A stretch of DNA of 64,000 nt from Diphasiastrum complanatum (Eukaryota; Streptophyta; Lycopodiopsida; Lycopodiales; Lycopodiaceae), in contig CM055101.1 in assembly GCA_029204225.1 (NCBI GenBank), positions 60,841,340 to 60,905,339 of the forward strand, in the 5' to 3' direction. Position numbers and translations under genes: made by a program. Each line of letters opens with the position of its first letter. Position 1 is the stretch's first letter. The notes beneath the pieces were generated by a model. It was given only the letters and a program-made list of their open reading frames with translations. It was not told the DNA's origin and made no database searches. This document shows positions 40,300-52,890 of this stretch, one piece after another.

Positions 40300-40990
40300 G
40301 GGGTGGAATTGAGGCCAAATATGAATCTTGTAGATATGAGAGCCTATGACAAAAGGTCATGAAAGGAATTGTTCTTGATCAATTTTTTTGGTGAAAGACC
40401 ATGTGATCACGCACATCAGTGATGCAACATTTGACAAGGTTTGAAAAAGAGCTTGCTTTATGTTGGAGTGATGGCAAATCAACACTTAAAGGTTAAGTTT
40501 GTAAAGAATTCTTGTTTCATGAAGGACATGAATCATGATTACAAGGTGGTTGCGACATGTTATCACGATAATAATTATGGTCTTTACAAGCTGGATGTGG
40601 CCAAACCTAGTGAATATGGTTTAGCATCTCAATTTGGGCTTTCGCATCATAGGATCGGCCATATGAACTATGGTAGCTTGCATTTGATGGATAAGATAAA
40701 GATGGTAAGTGAATTACCAACTTTATAGGATGAGCAACATTCAATCTATGAAGGTTGTGTGATGAGAAAATACAAAAAGGAAGAAATTCAAGAAAGGTGG
40801 AGCAACAAGGCCAAAAAAGACACTTGAATTAAATCATAGTGACCTGTGTGGCCCAATGAAGACCATGTCAGTGGGTGAAGCTTACTTATGACTTTCATAG
40901 ATGATTACTTCATAAGGATGGGGATCTACTTCTTGAAAAGTAAATTGAATGCATTGGATTGCTTTAAGGAGTTCAAAGCTTTGGTGGAGA
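40300..40990 (+). pseudogene. Ty1/copia pre-integrase and integrase start (plus strand)
   Basis: A pre-integrase zinc region (LSHHRIGHMNYGSL) is followed by traces of the integrase core (SLLMTFIDDYFIRMGIYFL). It is a broken remnant that ends where a minus-strand copia 3' end begins. Confidence 0.75.
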
Positions 40991-41004
40991 TATGAGAGTA
41001 GAGC

Positions 41005-42338
41005 AATAAATCCAACACCCCCCCTTAATCTGGATACGTGAATGCCTTGATCTTTAGACTAAGCAATGCACAAAATTTGATGTGTGCATCAATGCTCAAA
41101 GCCTTGGTAAACACATCTGCGATCATGTTTTGCGTCCGACAGTACGTTAAGCTTATCTCTCTGTCAAGAATCTTACTCCTTACATTGTGATATCGAATCT
41201 CAATGTGCTTACTCCTAAAGTGAAATCTAGGGTTGGCCGATAAGGCAATGGCACTCTGATTACCACAAAACATAATTGTAGGAGTGTACTGATTCAGACT
41301 AATATTTGACAGTAAATCTTTCAACCAAATTGCTTCCTTACATCTATTTAACATCCTTCACTTAATCGGTACTATTGTTGAAAAGCAATGTATCGTCTAC
41401 ATACAAGGTGATGATTATGAAGGAATGTTGCACTGACTTGAAATAAACATTAGAATCGGCAATGCTTGGTTTGAAACCATGTTGGATGAGGAATGTGTTC
41501 ATCCTCTAAAACCAAGCTCTTGATGATTGTTTCAAGCCATAAAGTGCCTTGTGGACCCTTCCAGTACGTATCCCTCAGGTTGTATCATGTGAATATCTTC
41601 TTCTATAATTCCATTCACATAGATTGTTTGTACATCGAGTTGATGTACTTCGAGGTTGGCCACAGCACCAAATGATAAGAGGACTCAGATCGATGAATGC
41701 TTGACTACTGGACTGAATGTCTCATTGTAGCTGATGTTTGGGATCTGAGAAAATCCTCTGGCTACTAGTCGAGCCTTCCTTCCTTTGGTCAATATTCCCA
41801 TCAACTTTATACTTGATCTTGAAGACCCATTTGCAATCGAAAAGATTGTTGTCGGCAAGTGGTTCGACCAATGAACATGTCTGATTCTTGATCAGAGAGA
41901 AATACTCTCTGTCCATTACTTCTCTCCAGAGATCAAAGTCTGATTGGCTAAGTACCTCTTCGATTGTAGTCAGTTTCTGAACTAAAAGACAAGCATACTC
42001 ATGAATATACCTCGTGCGTTGTGTGTGCACTTAGTTCGATATTCTTGGAGGTCGCATCGGTTGATGATCCATTCCTTGGTCAGGTTGTTGCTGAGTAACA
42101 GCAATGTCTTCCTTTGATTCGTTGTCAAATAGTTGGTCGACTGTCGGCAAGATGGAGCATGAGGTTCAATTTGTTCTGTCGATGGCAGGTGTCGAAGGTT
42201 CACATGGAACTTTACCCTTGTCTTTGAAGTCGATGAATTGATCCTCGATAAAGGCAATATCCTTGCCGAATAAAATCTACTGTGTATTGGGGTCGTATAG
42301 CTTATAAGTTGAAATTCCGATAGAATCTAGTGTAGTAT
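41005..42338 (-). pseudogene. Ty1/copia RT and RNase H remnant (minus strand), element C
   Basis: On the minus strand: a connector with GKDIAFIEDQFIDF-like sequence near 42260, the RT start (LVEPLADNNLFDCKWVFKIKY near 41850), RT scraps, and RNase H with MFCGNQSAIALSANP and SKHIEIRYHNVR (41354-41025). A polypurine tract follows, then only 13 bp of an LTR starting TGTTGGATTTATT, the same start as elements A and B. It is heavily broken. Confidence 0.83.
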
Positions 42339-45197
42339 GCAGATCACATCACACAATCACCATAGCCACTCCTCACAAGCTCTCATAGATTGCACAACAA
42401 AAGTTAATAGACTACAAAGGAACACTATACATATAGAGTATTCACAAACTGCATGAAAAGGCAGGTGTCCTAAAATTGGCCTACCACCTGTCAAACTAAG
42501 GTCGGGCCCAATATGGCCAAATTCGACCGACAAACTTGGGACATGCCCCCAAGTATAGCAAGTACTGTAAATAACTTTGTACAGACTAACTTTTCCTACC
42601 AATATGGCTACTCGGCTAACCCAAGTAGCCGGCTACGGGATCAGTGCAGGACTGATATAATGATAGTGGGTCACGTCCCGAACACAATCATATATAGTAA
42701 ACTGACTAATTGTACATTTATTACAATATCACATTTAGAGCTTACATAAAATGTATATCAGATTAACTCTGATTTGTAACTCTCTCCCTTAAGGTCAAAT
42801 GTGATAAGAGTGAAAAACAATAATTTGTAGCAATGTCTGGAGTGTCCAAAAGATGTTATGCATGTCCTGCTACTCTGTACTTGACTCATACTCAAGCACA
42901 CCAACAAACTACCAGGTTTGACTCACAAAGTATCATGCAAACAGAATGCTCATACAGAGAGTCTACCACACTCTCGACCAACTGACTCATCCTCATCCAA
43001 CTTGAAACACAAGTGGACCACATGAGCGACATGGCTCAAACTGAGGAAATCTCGCTGCCACCATGAGACTTACATCCCCCATCTAGCTAGGCTGACATCC
43101 TATCAGACAGATACAAGCACAAACCTGTAAAATTGACATAAATGAGCGACTGAGGTTCAACCTGAGGAAATCTTACTGCCACCATAAGATTGCACCCTCG
43201 CCAAATAAACAGCTAGTAGGCAATGACAAGTCAATGAGCATAAAATGACTACTTTCTTCCTGACGTAGCAAATGCACAACCACATACAACTCCGACTCAG
43301 ATCTAGACTCCCGTGACAAGGTAACATGCAAGCCCACACACACTCCTGCAATGACCAAGGCCTGCCCATAAGTGGTATTCTGTCGTACCAACACCTGTGC
43401 CACCTATAGATCTGCTGCTACACCACTGGTCTCCGACCATGGCCTGCACCTATGACTAAGATGCCCTCACATCCAAGCATATCACATAGATGTCCTCATA
43501 CATCATCCAAAATCAACCATCTCGAACCAATGAGCGCTCCAAACCTCATCTCTGATGTATCTCCCAAACAAAGCTATGTTCCAAGCCGCTTTGCCCTGAT
43601 ATCCTATCCAATAAGCCTTGAAAGTTGATCCCCATCCATTCCCTATGCTCCAAGCACAAGAGTCTACAAAGGACTCAATGAATGAATGTATGCGAAACTC
43701 ACCATAGGCTATACCTGAGTAGCTCGCCCACCTCCCAGAGATGTTGATGATGATCTGCCTGTCTTACATCCCATGTAGGTTCAACTTTCTATGCTTGACG
43801 TTGCCGACTCTGATTTGACCAGTCTATAGGCCTCCCACCAAGGAGCCTATCTCACCAACACTGTATCCATCATAGCGTCCAAGCCAAAGCAAATACAAAC
43901 TAGATCCACTATCATGATGAATAACTCACCCACGATCCATAGCATATCAAGTAGGATAGCTCCAGAACCATGTACCTTGTACCATCTAATCACCGAGTAT
44001 CCATTACCCGCTGATAGCTCCCCAAGAATCTGTCCACCTGTAGTGCAACTAGACTCTAACTGGATCTAACCAAAAACTGCATCCTGCTTGCCAAAAGATG
44101 ATGGATAGAAATAACATGTGATGCCAACCTGGAGATAATTGTGCATATAACCATGCAGCTCACCTGATCACTCGCCAAAATATCAGCTGTCACTCCCTGA
44201 GCAACCATCTCCATCCATGTTGGCTCACAACCATGGGCATGCTGGATCCACATCACCCCATAATACACTCCATGCCCTCATGATATGTACCATGCCACCT
44301 ACCTCCAAGTAGGCTGGACCTGTCTCTAGGTCACCACATGATGCACCAGCTAAAGAACATCGTCCATACATTAGATGACATGTCATACCTGAGCAACTAT
44401 AGTATCTCCATGAGTGCCACCCCAATGGACTCGTCATCCACATACTATGCTCACCTGATATCTCCGATCCTGGTCACCATCCTGCTAGACAAGCTAATCT
44501 CCAAAGCATCACCTACTCCACCTGGCTCCTAGCATCTGCTTGCTCTCCTTGGCTATGTGCCACCTGACACCATGCCAACGCAAGCATATCCCTAAGTCGC
44601 CTCTCACGAGATCCCGAGACTAATGTCTCCCTGATCGTACTGAGGTATAGGGCTCTGAGTGACTTCCTCTAGGCTTATCCTTGATCTCATCACCTGAGAA
44701 TCTGCACCATGGAAATTCCAACACCTAGGCTCCTGCAAATACAGCCAAATGCATGAAAGTTATAGGTAGCTTATCCACGCCCGTGATGGTAGATGTCTCC
44801 CCATCGATGCCAATATCCAAAATTGGCCCCCTGCTATAATGCCATCTTGTACTCCCAAACGATTACACCATGAATCCTCGCCATCAGTGTCTTGTCCAGT
44901 AGATCGCTAGCAAAATACTCATCATAGTGTTTGCCCTCTGATCACCACCCATGCGATCTCCATCAGCTCTCCAACCTAGAGATGGCTCTCAAAGCTTCAC
45001 GCTTTGTCCATTTGCATTTGCAGCTTCCTGATTCCATCATGAATCCCACTTGTAAGTCTTGTCCATGCCAATGACTCAAGTCCAATATGAAATAGCTGCC
45101 CCCTGATGATCATCCCATGTCATCTTGCAGTGCTATCCCTACCATGTATCTCAATGCCATCCTTGATCACAAAGATCTAAGCATCTACCCTGCAATG
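42339..45197 (-). repeat. 2.85-kb repeat R1, copy 1
   Basis: A long match to 46458-49292 in the same orientation. On the minus strand a purine tract (AAGGGAGAGAG near 42780) precedes a roughly 440-bp LTR-like end, so it may be the 3' part of a minus-strand LTR element. No gag or pol motif was found in about 2.4 kb of interior, and plus-strand open stretches look fortuitous. Confidence 0.8.
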
Positions 45198-45424
45198 CCC
45201 ACTTGTATTCCCCCAAACTAGCTCCAAGTTGTTTCTGTGAATGGTTCCAAACCACTCCTTGAGAATACACTGAGATGTGAACTCAAAAGCCACCATAAAG
45301 TCCGTCTGCGACATGGCTCCGATCCGACTACCTAGTGCTAGATCCTATCAAGATTTCAACTCCTTGTATATGGAGCTTTTGTAAAGTTTTAGTCTCTAGT
45401 GTAAAAACAACTTAATTCTTGCAG
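45198..45424. other. Possible continuation of R1 copy 1
   Basis: It follows the end of the alignment with copy 2 and has similar composition. No feature was recognised. Confidence 0.35.
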
Positions 45425-45570
45425 TAAAGTTCTAAGATGTGATGATGGAGAAGAGTATATCTCCAAAAAGATGAGAGACTTTTGTGAGATCAATGGCATT
45501 CAGAGAGAGCTCACTCGTTCCTACACTCCTCAACAAAATGGGGTGGCCGACAGGATAAGATCCAAAAAGT
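45425..45570 (+). pseudogene. Ty1/copia integrase scrap
   Basis: It encodes CDDGEEYISKKMRDFC and SYTPQQNGVAD, the end of the copia integrase catalytic core. It is joined directly to gypsy sequence on its right. Confidence 0.8.
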
Positions 45571-46102
45571 TGCTGATTTCTTGCATAATATGCATGAAAT
45601 GTTGCAAGTGGCCCATGATTGTATCCAGAGTGTTTAGGATAGAGCTAAGCACTATGTCGATCTTAAGAGGAGATTTTAAAGCTGATGACTGGGTATATCT
45701 TAGAATACCTAAAGGTTCTAAGACTATGCATATGGGGAAGCCTTATAAATTGTCTACCAGATATTGTGTACCATTTCAGATTATAAGAAAAATTGGTTCT
45801 TTAGCTTATGAAGTAGATCTTCAGGACAAGATTACAGCTCACCCTGTGTTTCATGTAAGTCGGTTAAAATTATGTTTATATGAAGGTAACATAGTTGTTC
45901 AAAGGAAGATCTTACCCATTTGGAGGACTTATCGCTTAGTGTTCCTTTGGAACCTAAAAAGGCCCTCAGAATTACAGATAAACAATTGAGAAATCATTCT
46001 ATCTCTGAGTGTTTGATTAGGTGGAAGGGACGAACTAAGGATGATGATTCATGGGAACGGGTTTTCGTTTCTAAGGATAGAAATGGTTCAAGGGGGGAAG
46101 AA
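45571..46102 (+). pseudogene. Ty3/gypsy integrase C-terminus and chromodomain
   Basis: It contains VYLRIPKGSKTMHMGKPYKL, HPVFHVSRLKL and a chromodomain, ECLIRWKGRTKDDDSWERV. A purine tract and LTR follow. Together with G1 this is a chromovirus lineage. The same open stretch continues from the copia scrap, which is coincidence at a junction of two elements. Confidence 0.85.
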
Positions 46103-46457
46103 TGTTATGTCCATGTCATGTATAAGAGAATCGGAATAACTTCTGATGTGGATAGCTGGTCACTCCAGTTGTATGTGGTTAGCCGGTCACTCCAGTTGTA
46201 TGTTAATAGCTGGTCACTCCAGTTGTATGTGGTTATTAGTTATGCTACGTCATTTTGGGCATGATCGATGAAGTAATTAATAATCATATGAGGGCCCAAA
46301 CCTATAAACCTTCTAAACGGTCTCCATACAAGTCGTGTTGCTCATATTGATCTAAATCACTATGCTCTTCATATTGATCTCGATAGTCATAATATGATTT
46401 CTAAATGAACCCTTGAAGTATTATTCTTTACTTGGATAGTTTGATGAATATTCATTG
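46103..46457 (+). repeat. gypsy 3' LTR, partial, with a 27-bp tandem repeat
   Basis: It begins TGTTATGTCC after AAGGGGGGAAGAA, like the G1 LTR. Three tandem 27-bp units (46151-46177, 46178-46204, 46205-46231) share the core GGTCACTCCAGTTGTATGT. It is cut off on the right by R1 copy 2. Confidence 0.75.
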
Positions 46458-49292
46458 GCAGATCACGTCACACAATCACCATAGCCACTCCTCACAAGCT
46501 CTCAAAGATGGCATAGCAAAAGTTATTAGATTACAAAGAAACACTGTACATATAGAGTATTCACAAACTGCATGAAAAGGCAGGTGTCCTAAAACTGGCC
46601 TACCACCTGTCAGCAAACTAAGGTCGGGCCCAATATGGCCAAATTCAACCGACAAACTTGGGACGTGCCCCCAAGTATAGCAAGTATTGTAAATAACTTT
46701 GTACAGGCTAATTCTTCCTATGTGTGGCTACTCGGCTAACCCAAGTAGTCGGCTACATGATCAGTGCCTGATCAATATATCCCAATGGGTCACGTCCCAA
46801 TCACAACCATATACAGTAAACCAAATAAACTGTACAATAATTACATCATCACATTTAGAGCTTATACTAATGAATCAGATCAAAATCGATTTCTAACTCT
46901 CTCCCTTAAGTTCAAATGTGATAAGAGTGAAAAAACAATAATTTGTAGCAATGTCTGGAGTGTCCAAAAGATGTTATGCATGTCCTGCTACTCTGTACTT
47001 GACTCACACTCAAGCACACCAACAAACCAACACAAGTGGACCACATGAGCAACATGGCTCAAATTGAGGAAATCTCACTGCCACCATGAGACTTACATCC
47101 TCCATCTAGCTAGGCTGACATCCTATCACACACTTACAAGCACAAACCTATAAAGTTGTCATAAATGAGCGATTGAGGCTCAACCTGAGGAAATCTTACT
47201 TCCACTATAAGATCGTACCCTCACTAGATAGACAACTAGTAGACAATGACAAGTCAATGAACATAAAATGACTACTGTTCATAACGTCGCAAATGCACAA
47301 CCACATACAACTCCGACTCAGATCTAGACTCTCGTGACAAGGTAACACGCAAGCCCACACACACTCATGCAAACCAACATGAATGATAAAGTGTCAAATA
47401 CATGACCAAGGCCTGCCCATAAGTGGTATCCTGTTGTACCAACACCTGTGCCACTTGTAGATCCGCTGCTATAGCACTGGTCACCAAATCATGTCTCCAA
47501 CCATGGCCTGCACCTATAACCAAGATGTCATCACGTCCAAGCATATCACATAGATGTCCTCATACATCATCCAAGATCAACCATCTCGAAACAATGAGCG
47601 CTCCAAGTCTCATCTCTGATGTATCTCCCAAACAAAGCCATGCTCCAAGCCGCTTTGCCTTGACATCCTGTCCAATAAGCCCCGAAAGATGATCCCCATC
47701 CATTCCCCATGCTCCAAGCACAAAAATCTACAAAGGACTCAATGAATGAATGTACGCAAAACTGACCATAGGCTATACCAGAGTAGTTCGCCCACCTCCT
47801 AGAGATACTGATGATGATCTGTCTGTCCTACATCCCATGTAGGTTCAACTTTCCATGCTTGACGTTGAAAACTCTGATTTGACCAGTCTATAGGCCTCTC
47901 ACCAAGGAGCCTATCTCACCAACATTGTATCCATCATAGTGTTTGAGCCAAAGCAAATGCAGACTAGATCCACTATCGTGATGAATAACTCACCCATGAT
48001 CCATAGCATATCAGGTAGGATAGCTCCAAAACCCTATAAACCCTGTACCATCTGATCATTCGCCAAAGTATCCATTACCCATTGATAGCTCCCCAAGAAT
48101 CTGTCCACCTGTAGTGCAACTAGACTCCAACTGGATCTAACCAAAAGCTGCATCCTGCTTGCCAAAAGATGATGGATAGAAATAACATGTGACGCCAACC
48201 TGGAGATAACTGTGCATATTACCATGTAGCTCACCTGATCACTCGCCAAAATATCAGTTGTACTCCCTGAGCAACCATCTCCATCCCTGCTAGCTCACAA
48301 CCATGGGCATGCTGGATCCACATCACCCCGTAATGCACTCCATGCCCTCAGGATATGTACCACCCCATGTACACTCCATGCCACCTACCTCCAAGTAGGC
48401 TTGACCCATCCTAGGCCACCACATGATGCACCAGCTGAAGAACATCGTCCATACATCAAATGACATGTCATACCCGAGCAATTGTAGCATCTCCCCGAGT
48501 GCCACCCCAATGGACTCGTCATCCACATACTATGCTCACTCGATGTCTCCAATCCTGGTCACCATCCTGCTAGACAAGTCGAACTCCAAAGCATCACCTC
48601 CTCCACTTGGCTCCTAGCATCTGCTCGCTCTCCCTGGCTATGTGCCACCCGACACCATGCCAATGTAAGCTTGTCCCTGAGTCGCCGCTCATGGGATCCT
48701 GAGACTACTGTCTCCCTGATCGTACTGAGGTATATGCTCTAAGTGACTTCCTCTAGGCTTCTCCATGATCTCACCACCTAAGAATCTGCACCATGAAAAT
48801 TCCAACACCCGTGCCAAGCCTAGACTCCTACAAATACAGCCAAATGCATGAAAGCTATAGGTCGCTTATCCACGCCCGTGATGGTAGATGTCTCCCCATC
48901 GATGCCAATATCCAAAACTGGCCCCCTGCTGTAATGTCATCATGTACTTCCAAATGAGCACACCCTGAAGTCCTCGCTATCAGTGTTACTCCAGTAGATC
49001 GCTAGCAAAACACTCACCACAGTGTTTGCCCTCCGATCACACCCCGTACGATCTCCATCAGCTCTCCAACCTAGATCTGGCTCTCAAAGCTTCACGCTTT
49101 GTCCATTTGCGTTTGTAGCTTCCTGATTCCATCACGAATCCCACCTGTAAGTCTTGTCCATGCCAATGACTCAAGTCCAATTTGAAATAGCTGCCCCCTG
49201 ATGATCATCCCATGTCATCCTGCAATGCTATTCCTACCAGGTATCCCAATGCCATTCCTGATCACAAAGATCTGAGTATCTAACCTGCAGTG
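46458..49292 (-). repeat. 2.85-kb repeat R1, copy 2
   Basis: Co-linear with 42339-45197, with scattered substitutions and small indels. Its right end abuts gypsy RT sequence at 49293. Confidence 0.8.
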
Positions 49293-51036
49293 TACTATCG
49301 GATATTCATTTTATTTTTTGCGGATTTAGAAGACTTATATACAAGTTGACTCTTGTACCTATTTGGACGATGGAGGCATTGGAAACATTTGAAAAATTGA
49401 AGAAAGCTTTAGCTTCTGCACCAATTTTATGGGCTCCAAATTAAACAATTGAGTTCCATGTTCATACTGATGCATCAAACCTTGCTATTGGATCAGTTTT
49501 GACACAACCAGGTGAATACAAGAAAGATTATCCCATCAGATTTGCAAGTCGACAGCTTACAGATTCTGAGAAAAATTATTCGACAACTGAAAGAGAAGCG
49601 TTGGCCATGGTTTTTTCCGGTAATAAATTTTGACATTATCTAATGGCAACGCATTTTTCATTTTATACTGATCACCAGCCGTTACTTTATTTAATGGACA
49701 AGACGTGCAACATGGGACGTATTACAAGATGGCTACTTCTATTGATTGAATTTGTTTTTCAAGTTGTGGTTCGAAAAGGTACACAACATGATCTTGCGGA
49801 CTATGTTTCAAGAATCGAATAAGCACCTGTGGATGATGAACTGCCAGATGTTGCATTGTTTTATGTTGAAGCAATACCTGAGTGGGTAGCATATATTGTT
49901 GAGTATCTGATGTTAGGCCAACCTAATGACTCTTTGATGAATTTAGATGATGTGTGTTGTCTCACAAAGTACTTGAACTAATCATGTTTTCACATGATGG
50001 GATGGGAGGTGGACATTTTTCAACATATATCATTGTTCGCAAAATTTTACAATCAGGGTGTTGGTGGCCGACATTTTATAAGGATACCAAAAACTATATT
50101 CAATCATGTGATGTATGTCAACGAGCATGGCGTCCTACGAAGCAGAATTATGAACCTTTGCATCCGGTTTTATCCCAAGCACCGTTCGAAAAATGGGGAC
50201 TTGACTATGTTGGTCCTATTCATCCTACGACAAGAGGATCTCAAGCCAGATATATCATCATAGCAATGGATTATATGACCAAGTGGGTCGAGGCAAAAGC
50301 AGTTAGAGTTGCTGATGCCAAGTCTCTGGCTAAGTTCTTGTATGAGCACATCATTGTTATATTTGGATGTCCTATCGAGATCGTAAGTGATCATGGAACA
50401 CACTTTGTCAATGAAACGATAAAGTGTTTGTTGGAAGACTTTTTCGTTATACACCGGTTTAGTACTCCGTATTATCCAAGGGGTAATGGACAAGCTGAAT
50501 CTTCCAATAAGATTCTCTACAACATTATGATAAAAATGGTTGAAGCAAGTCATTCTGATTGGGAACATAGACTCTATGCAGTATTATGGGTGTTCAGAAC
50601 CGCTTACAAAGTTAGTACTAATCAAACACCATTTCAATTGGTTTATAGTCAAGATGCAATGATGTCGATTGAATTTTTAGTACCATCATTGCATATAGTA
50701 GCAACCAAATGATTGGATGATTCAAAATCCTTACAAATGCATCATGAGGCTTTACATAAACTATGTGAAACCTGATTGATGGTAGTACATGCATTAGCAG
50801 CAGGTAAAGTTCGTTGCAAGGCATGGCACGACCGCCGCTTACACAAAAAAGACATGAAAGAAGGAGATCTAGCATTCATGTATAAGACAAAATTGATAAA
50901 AGGCAAATTGAAGTTTATAGGTGAAGGACCGTATAAGGTGAAAAAAATATTGAACTATGGGGTAGTTATTTTAGAACACTTGGATGGAAAACGATTTGAT
51001 ACTCCAGTGAATGGCAGCCGACTACGCAAGTTTTGA
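49293..51036 (+). pseudogene. Ty3/gypsy pol, Tat/Athila-like (RT end, RNase H, integrase)
   Basis: It opens with the RT thumb (YYRIFI), then RNase H with EFHVHTDASNLAIGSVL, TEREALAMV, FYTDHQPLLYLM and LADYVSRIE. Integrase comes next, with the CDVCQRA zinc finger and a core holding WGLDYVGPIHPTTRGSQARY, SDHGTHFVNETIK, YPRGNGQAESSNK. The end (GKLKFIGEGPYKVKKI, VNGSRLRKF) resembles Tat/Athila elements and lacks a chromodomain. The 49954-50712 part is open for about 250 codons. Overall it is broken a few times. Confidence 0.88.
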
Positions 51037-51900
51037 CAGCCAGTTCAACTAGTTCAACCAACATGATCCAACACCTTGTTATTTTTACTTTAGTTGTTTT
51101 ACAATTTTTTGTTTTACATTACGTGTTGATTCTTTTTGGAAAAGGCAGTAGAAAAAAAATGATGAGCAAAATTAAAAAAAAAAATTTCATCAAGATCAAA
51201 AACAATTGAAGGAAAGTATTTTTAGAAGTTCATTTTTTGATGAAAAAATGACTTATAAAATCATTTTTTGAGTCAAATCTTGAACAGTCTCTCTTAGAAA
51301 CCTTCGTCGAATTGCCAGATCATAAATTCACCTCAAATTTACTCACACTGAGTTGGGCGAAGGTTGTTTTGCAATACAAAGACCTGTTTTGAAGTCAGAT
51401 GAATGTTCAGAAGCTTTCCATTTTAGGAACCTCCGCCGAGCATGTTACAGTCCTTAAGAACCTGTACCACCCATAGCTAAATGAATCATTTTGCTGGGGT
51501 GACTGCAAAAAAATTCAGCACACAAGAAATCAATTATGAAACAAAATGAATTAGAATTGACAAATACATTAGAATACTGATTTCAAAATGTTGTCAAGAA
51601 AGATAGAATTTACCTCCAAACTAATGATCTGCCAGTCCACAGAATGGGGAACATCTGTTGGAATATATTTACTTAAATATGGAAGGTATATATCTACATC
51701 CTTATGCGTATTGCTCGTCGAGTTCATTTTGACACAAAAACATTTAACAGTATTATCTACAGATCTCTTAATAGAGATTAGGTTTAGGGTTTAGGGTTTA
51801 CTGCAAAATAAGATTGAAATTTTTTTAGCTGCAATTCTGAGAACTATTTCCATTGATAATGCCAATGATAAAGCATTAAACAACAAGAAGTTAATATATC
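51037..51900. other. Non-coding tail after the Tat-like pol
   Basis: AT-rich, without coding signs. A short interstitial telomere-like run (TTTAGGG units) lies at 51779-51800. Such elements often have a long 3' untranslated part, but no LTR was found. Confidence 0.45.
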
Positions 51901-52461
51901 TTACTTGGTATGATAAGGGACGAGCAGGTATTTTGTTGCTGATGTGAATCCACTAGTCAGACACTGTGACAATGTGTCATTATTCTCCTTGAAGGCCTGA
52001 AGCAAAAAGTTACTCAGCACCAACAACTCATTGGATGAATCTCTTGCAATGTCATATTGCAAGAGTGTAAGCCCAGACTCTACTATTTTTGAGATCCAAA
52101 CAATCAACAACTCTATAATCTATACTAAAGTCAAGTTCCTCTAGTCTAAAACAAAAAGGAGTACCAATTGTATCTATGACATCAGCTATGTCCTTCTCAA
52201 ATTTAAGATAATCATCGGAATCTATATATGTATAAAGATTTGGAGGAGGAGGAGGAGGTGGATGTGTAGTATCTATAGGAATTACAGAGGTATCCAAAAT
52301 GGATCTAACTATATTTACAACATTATCAAGAGCAACGTTATCTACAATTGGTTCCGGGTTAGGCTTCGCAGATTATGTGGTGTCTACCCTCCTTACTTTC
52401 TTCGGAGCTCTCTTGGGGACTGCATGCTTCCTAGGACTCTTGGTAGGAAGATCAGTCCTAT
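51901..52461 (-). pseudogene. C-terminal continuation of the H3-like gene
   Basis: On the minus strand, protein-like sequence continues beyond the histone fold. First comes a basic stretch (DLPTKSPRKHAVPKRAPKKV), then a proline run, an acidic stretch (YTYIDSDDYLKFEKDIADVI) and FRLEELDFSIDYRVVDCLDL, ending near TKYLLVPYHTK at about 51904. It is interrupted by stop codons. No known domain was recognised. It may be a fused domain of the same protein or a separate, later exon. Confidence 0.45.
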
Positions 52462-52890
52462 CTAGAGGAACAGGTATGAGAGCAGCAAGTTGAGATACTG
52501 TAACTTGCAAAATCTCTCTCTCATTCTCATCAGTGGCTGAAAGTCCTTGGGCATTATGGTGACTCTCTTGGAATGAATAGCAAGCAAAAATGAATCTTAA
52601 AAAAAAAGGCTCATATAGTCTTCAACGACTTCCTGAAGGCATTGAAGAGCAGTGGGTGTGAATCTAACGAGCTGTCCGATATCATTTCTAGTTAAGTTTC
52701 GGACAGCACGGTAGAATGGAGCTCTGGGAATCAATAGAGCGGTTGATCTCTGATACTTACATATTTCAGAGAGCCACCTGCTGCCGTTGCGCGTTCTAGA
52801 TCTAGCGGGAGGTGGTGTAATGGCAACTGCAGGAGCTAAGGACGAGCCAGCAGAGAAGAAATCCCTCCTTGTCTGCTTTCTCCTATCCAT
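52462..52890 (-). pseudogene. Divergent histone H3-like gene
   Basis: The minus-strand frame starts MDRRKQTRRDF, recalling the H3 tail ARTKQTARKS. The H3 fold follows in order: SRTRNGSRWLSEICKYQRST (H3: FRPGTVALREIRKYQKST), LLIPRAPFYRAVRNLT (H3: LLIRKLPFQRLVREIA), VRFTPTALQCLQEVVEDYMS (H3: LRFQSSAVAALQEAAEAYL). After one in-frame TAA (52599-52597) comes LLAIHSKRVTIMPKD (H3: LCAIHAKRVTIMPKD). LLIP and APF recall plant CENH3, but loop 1 has H3 length and lacks the CENH3 tryptophan, so the class is open. Loss of the usual tail lysines and the stop argue against normal function. No intron is visible. Confidence 0.8.

Noticed and set aside
42339-49292. Several plus-strand open stretches repeated in both R1 copies
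   Set aside because: They recur because the 2.85-kb DNA is duplicated. No domain or start context supports a gene.
52462-52890. A functional centromeric histone CENH3
   Set aside because: LLIP/APF is suggestive, but loop 1 has canonical H3 length, the typical tryptophan is absent and the frame has a stop codon.
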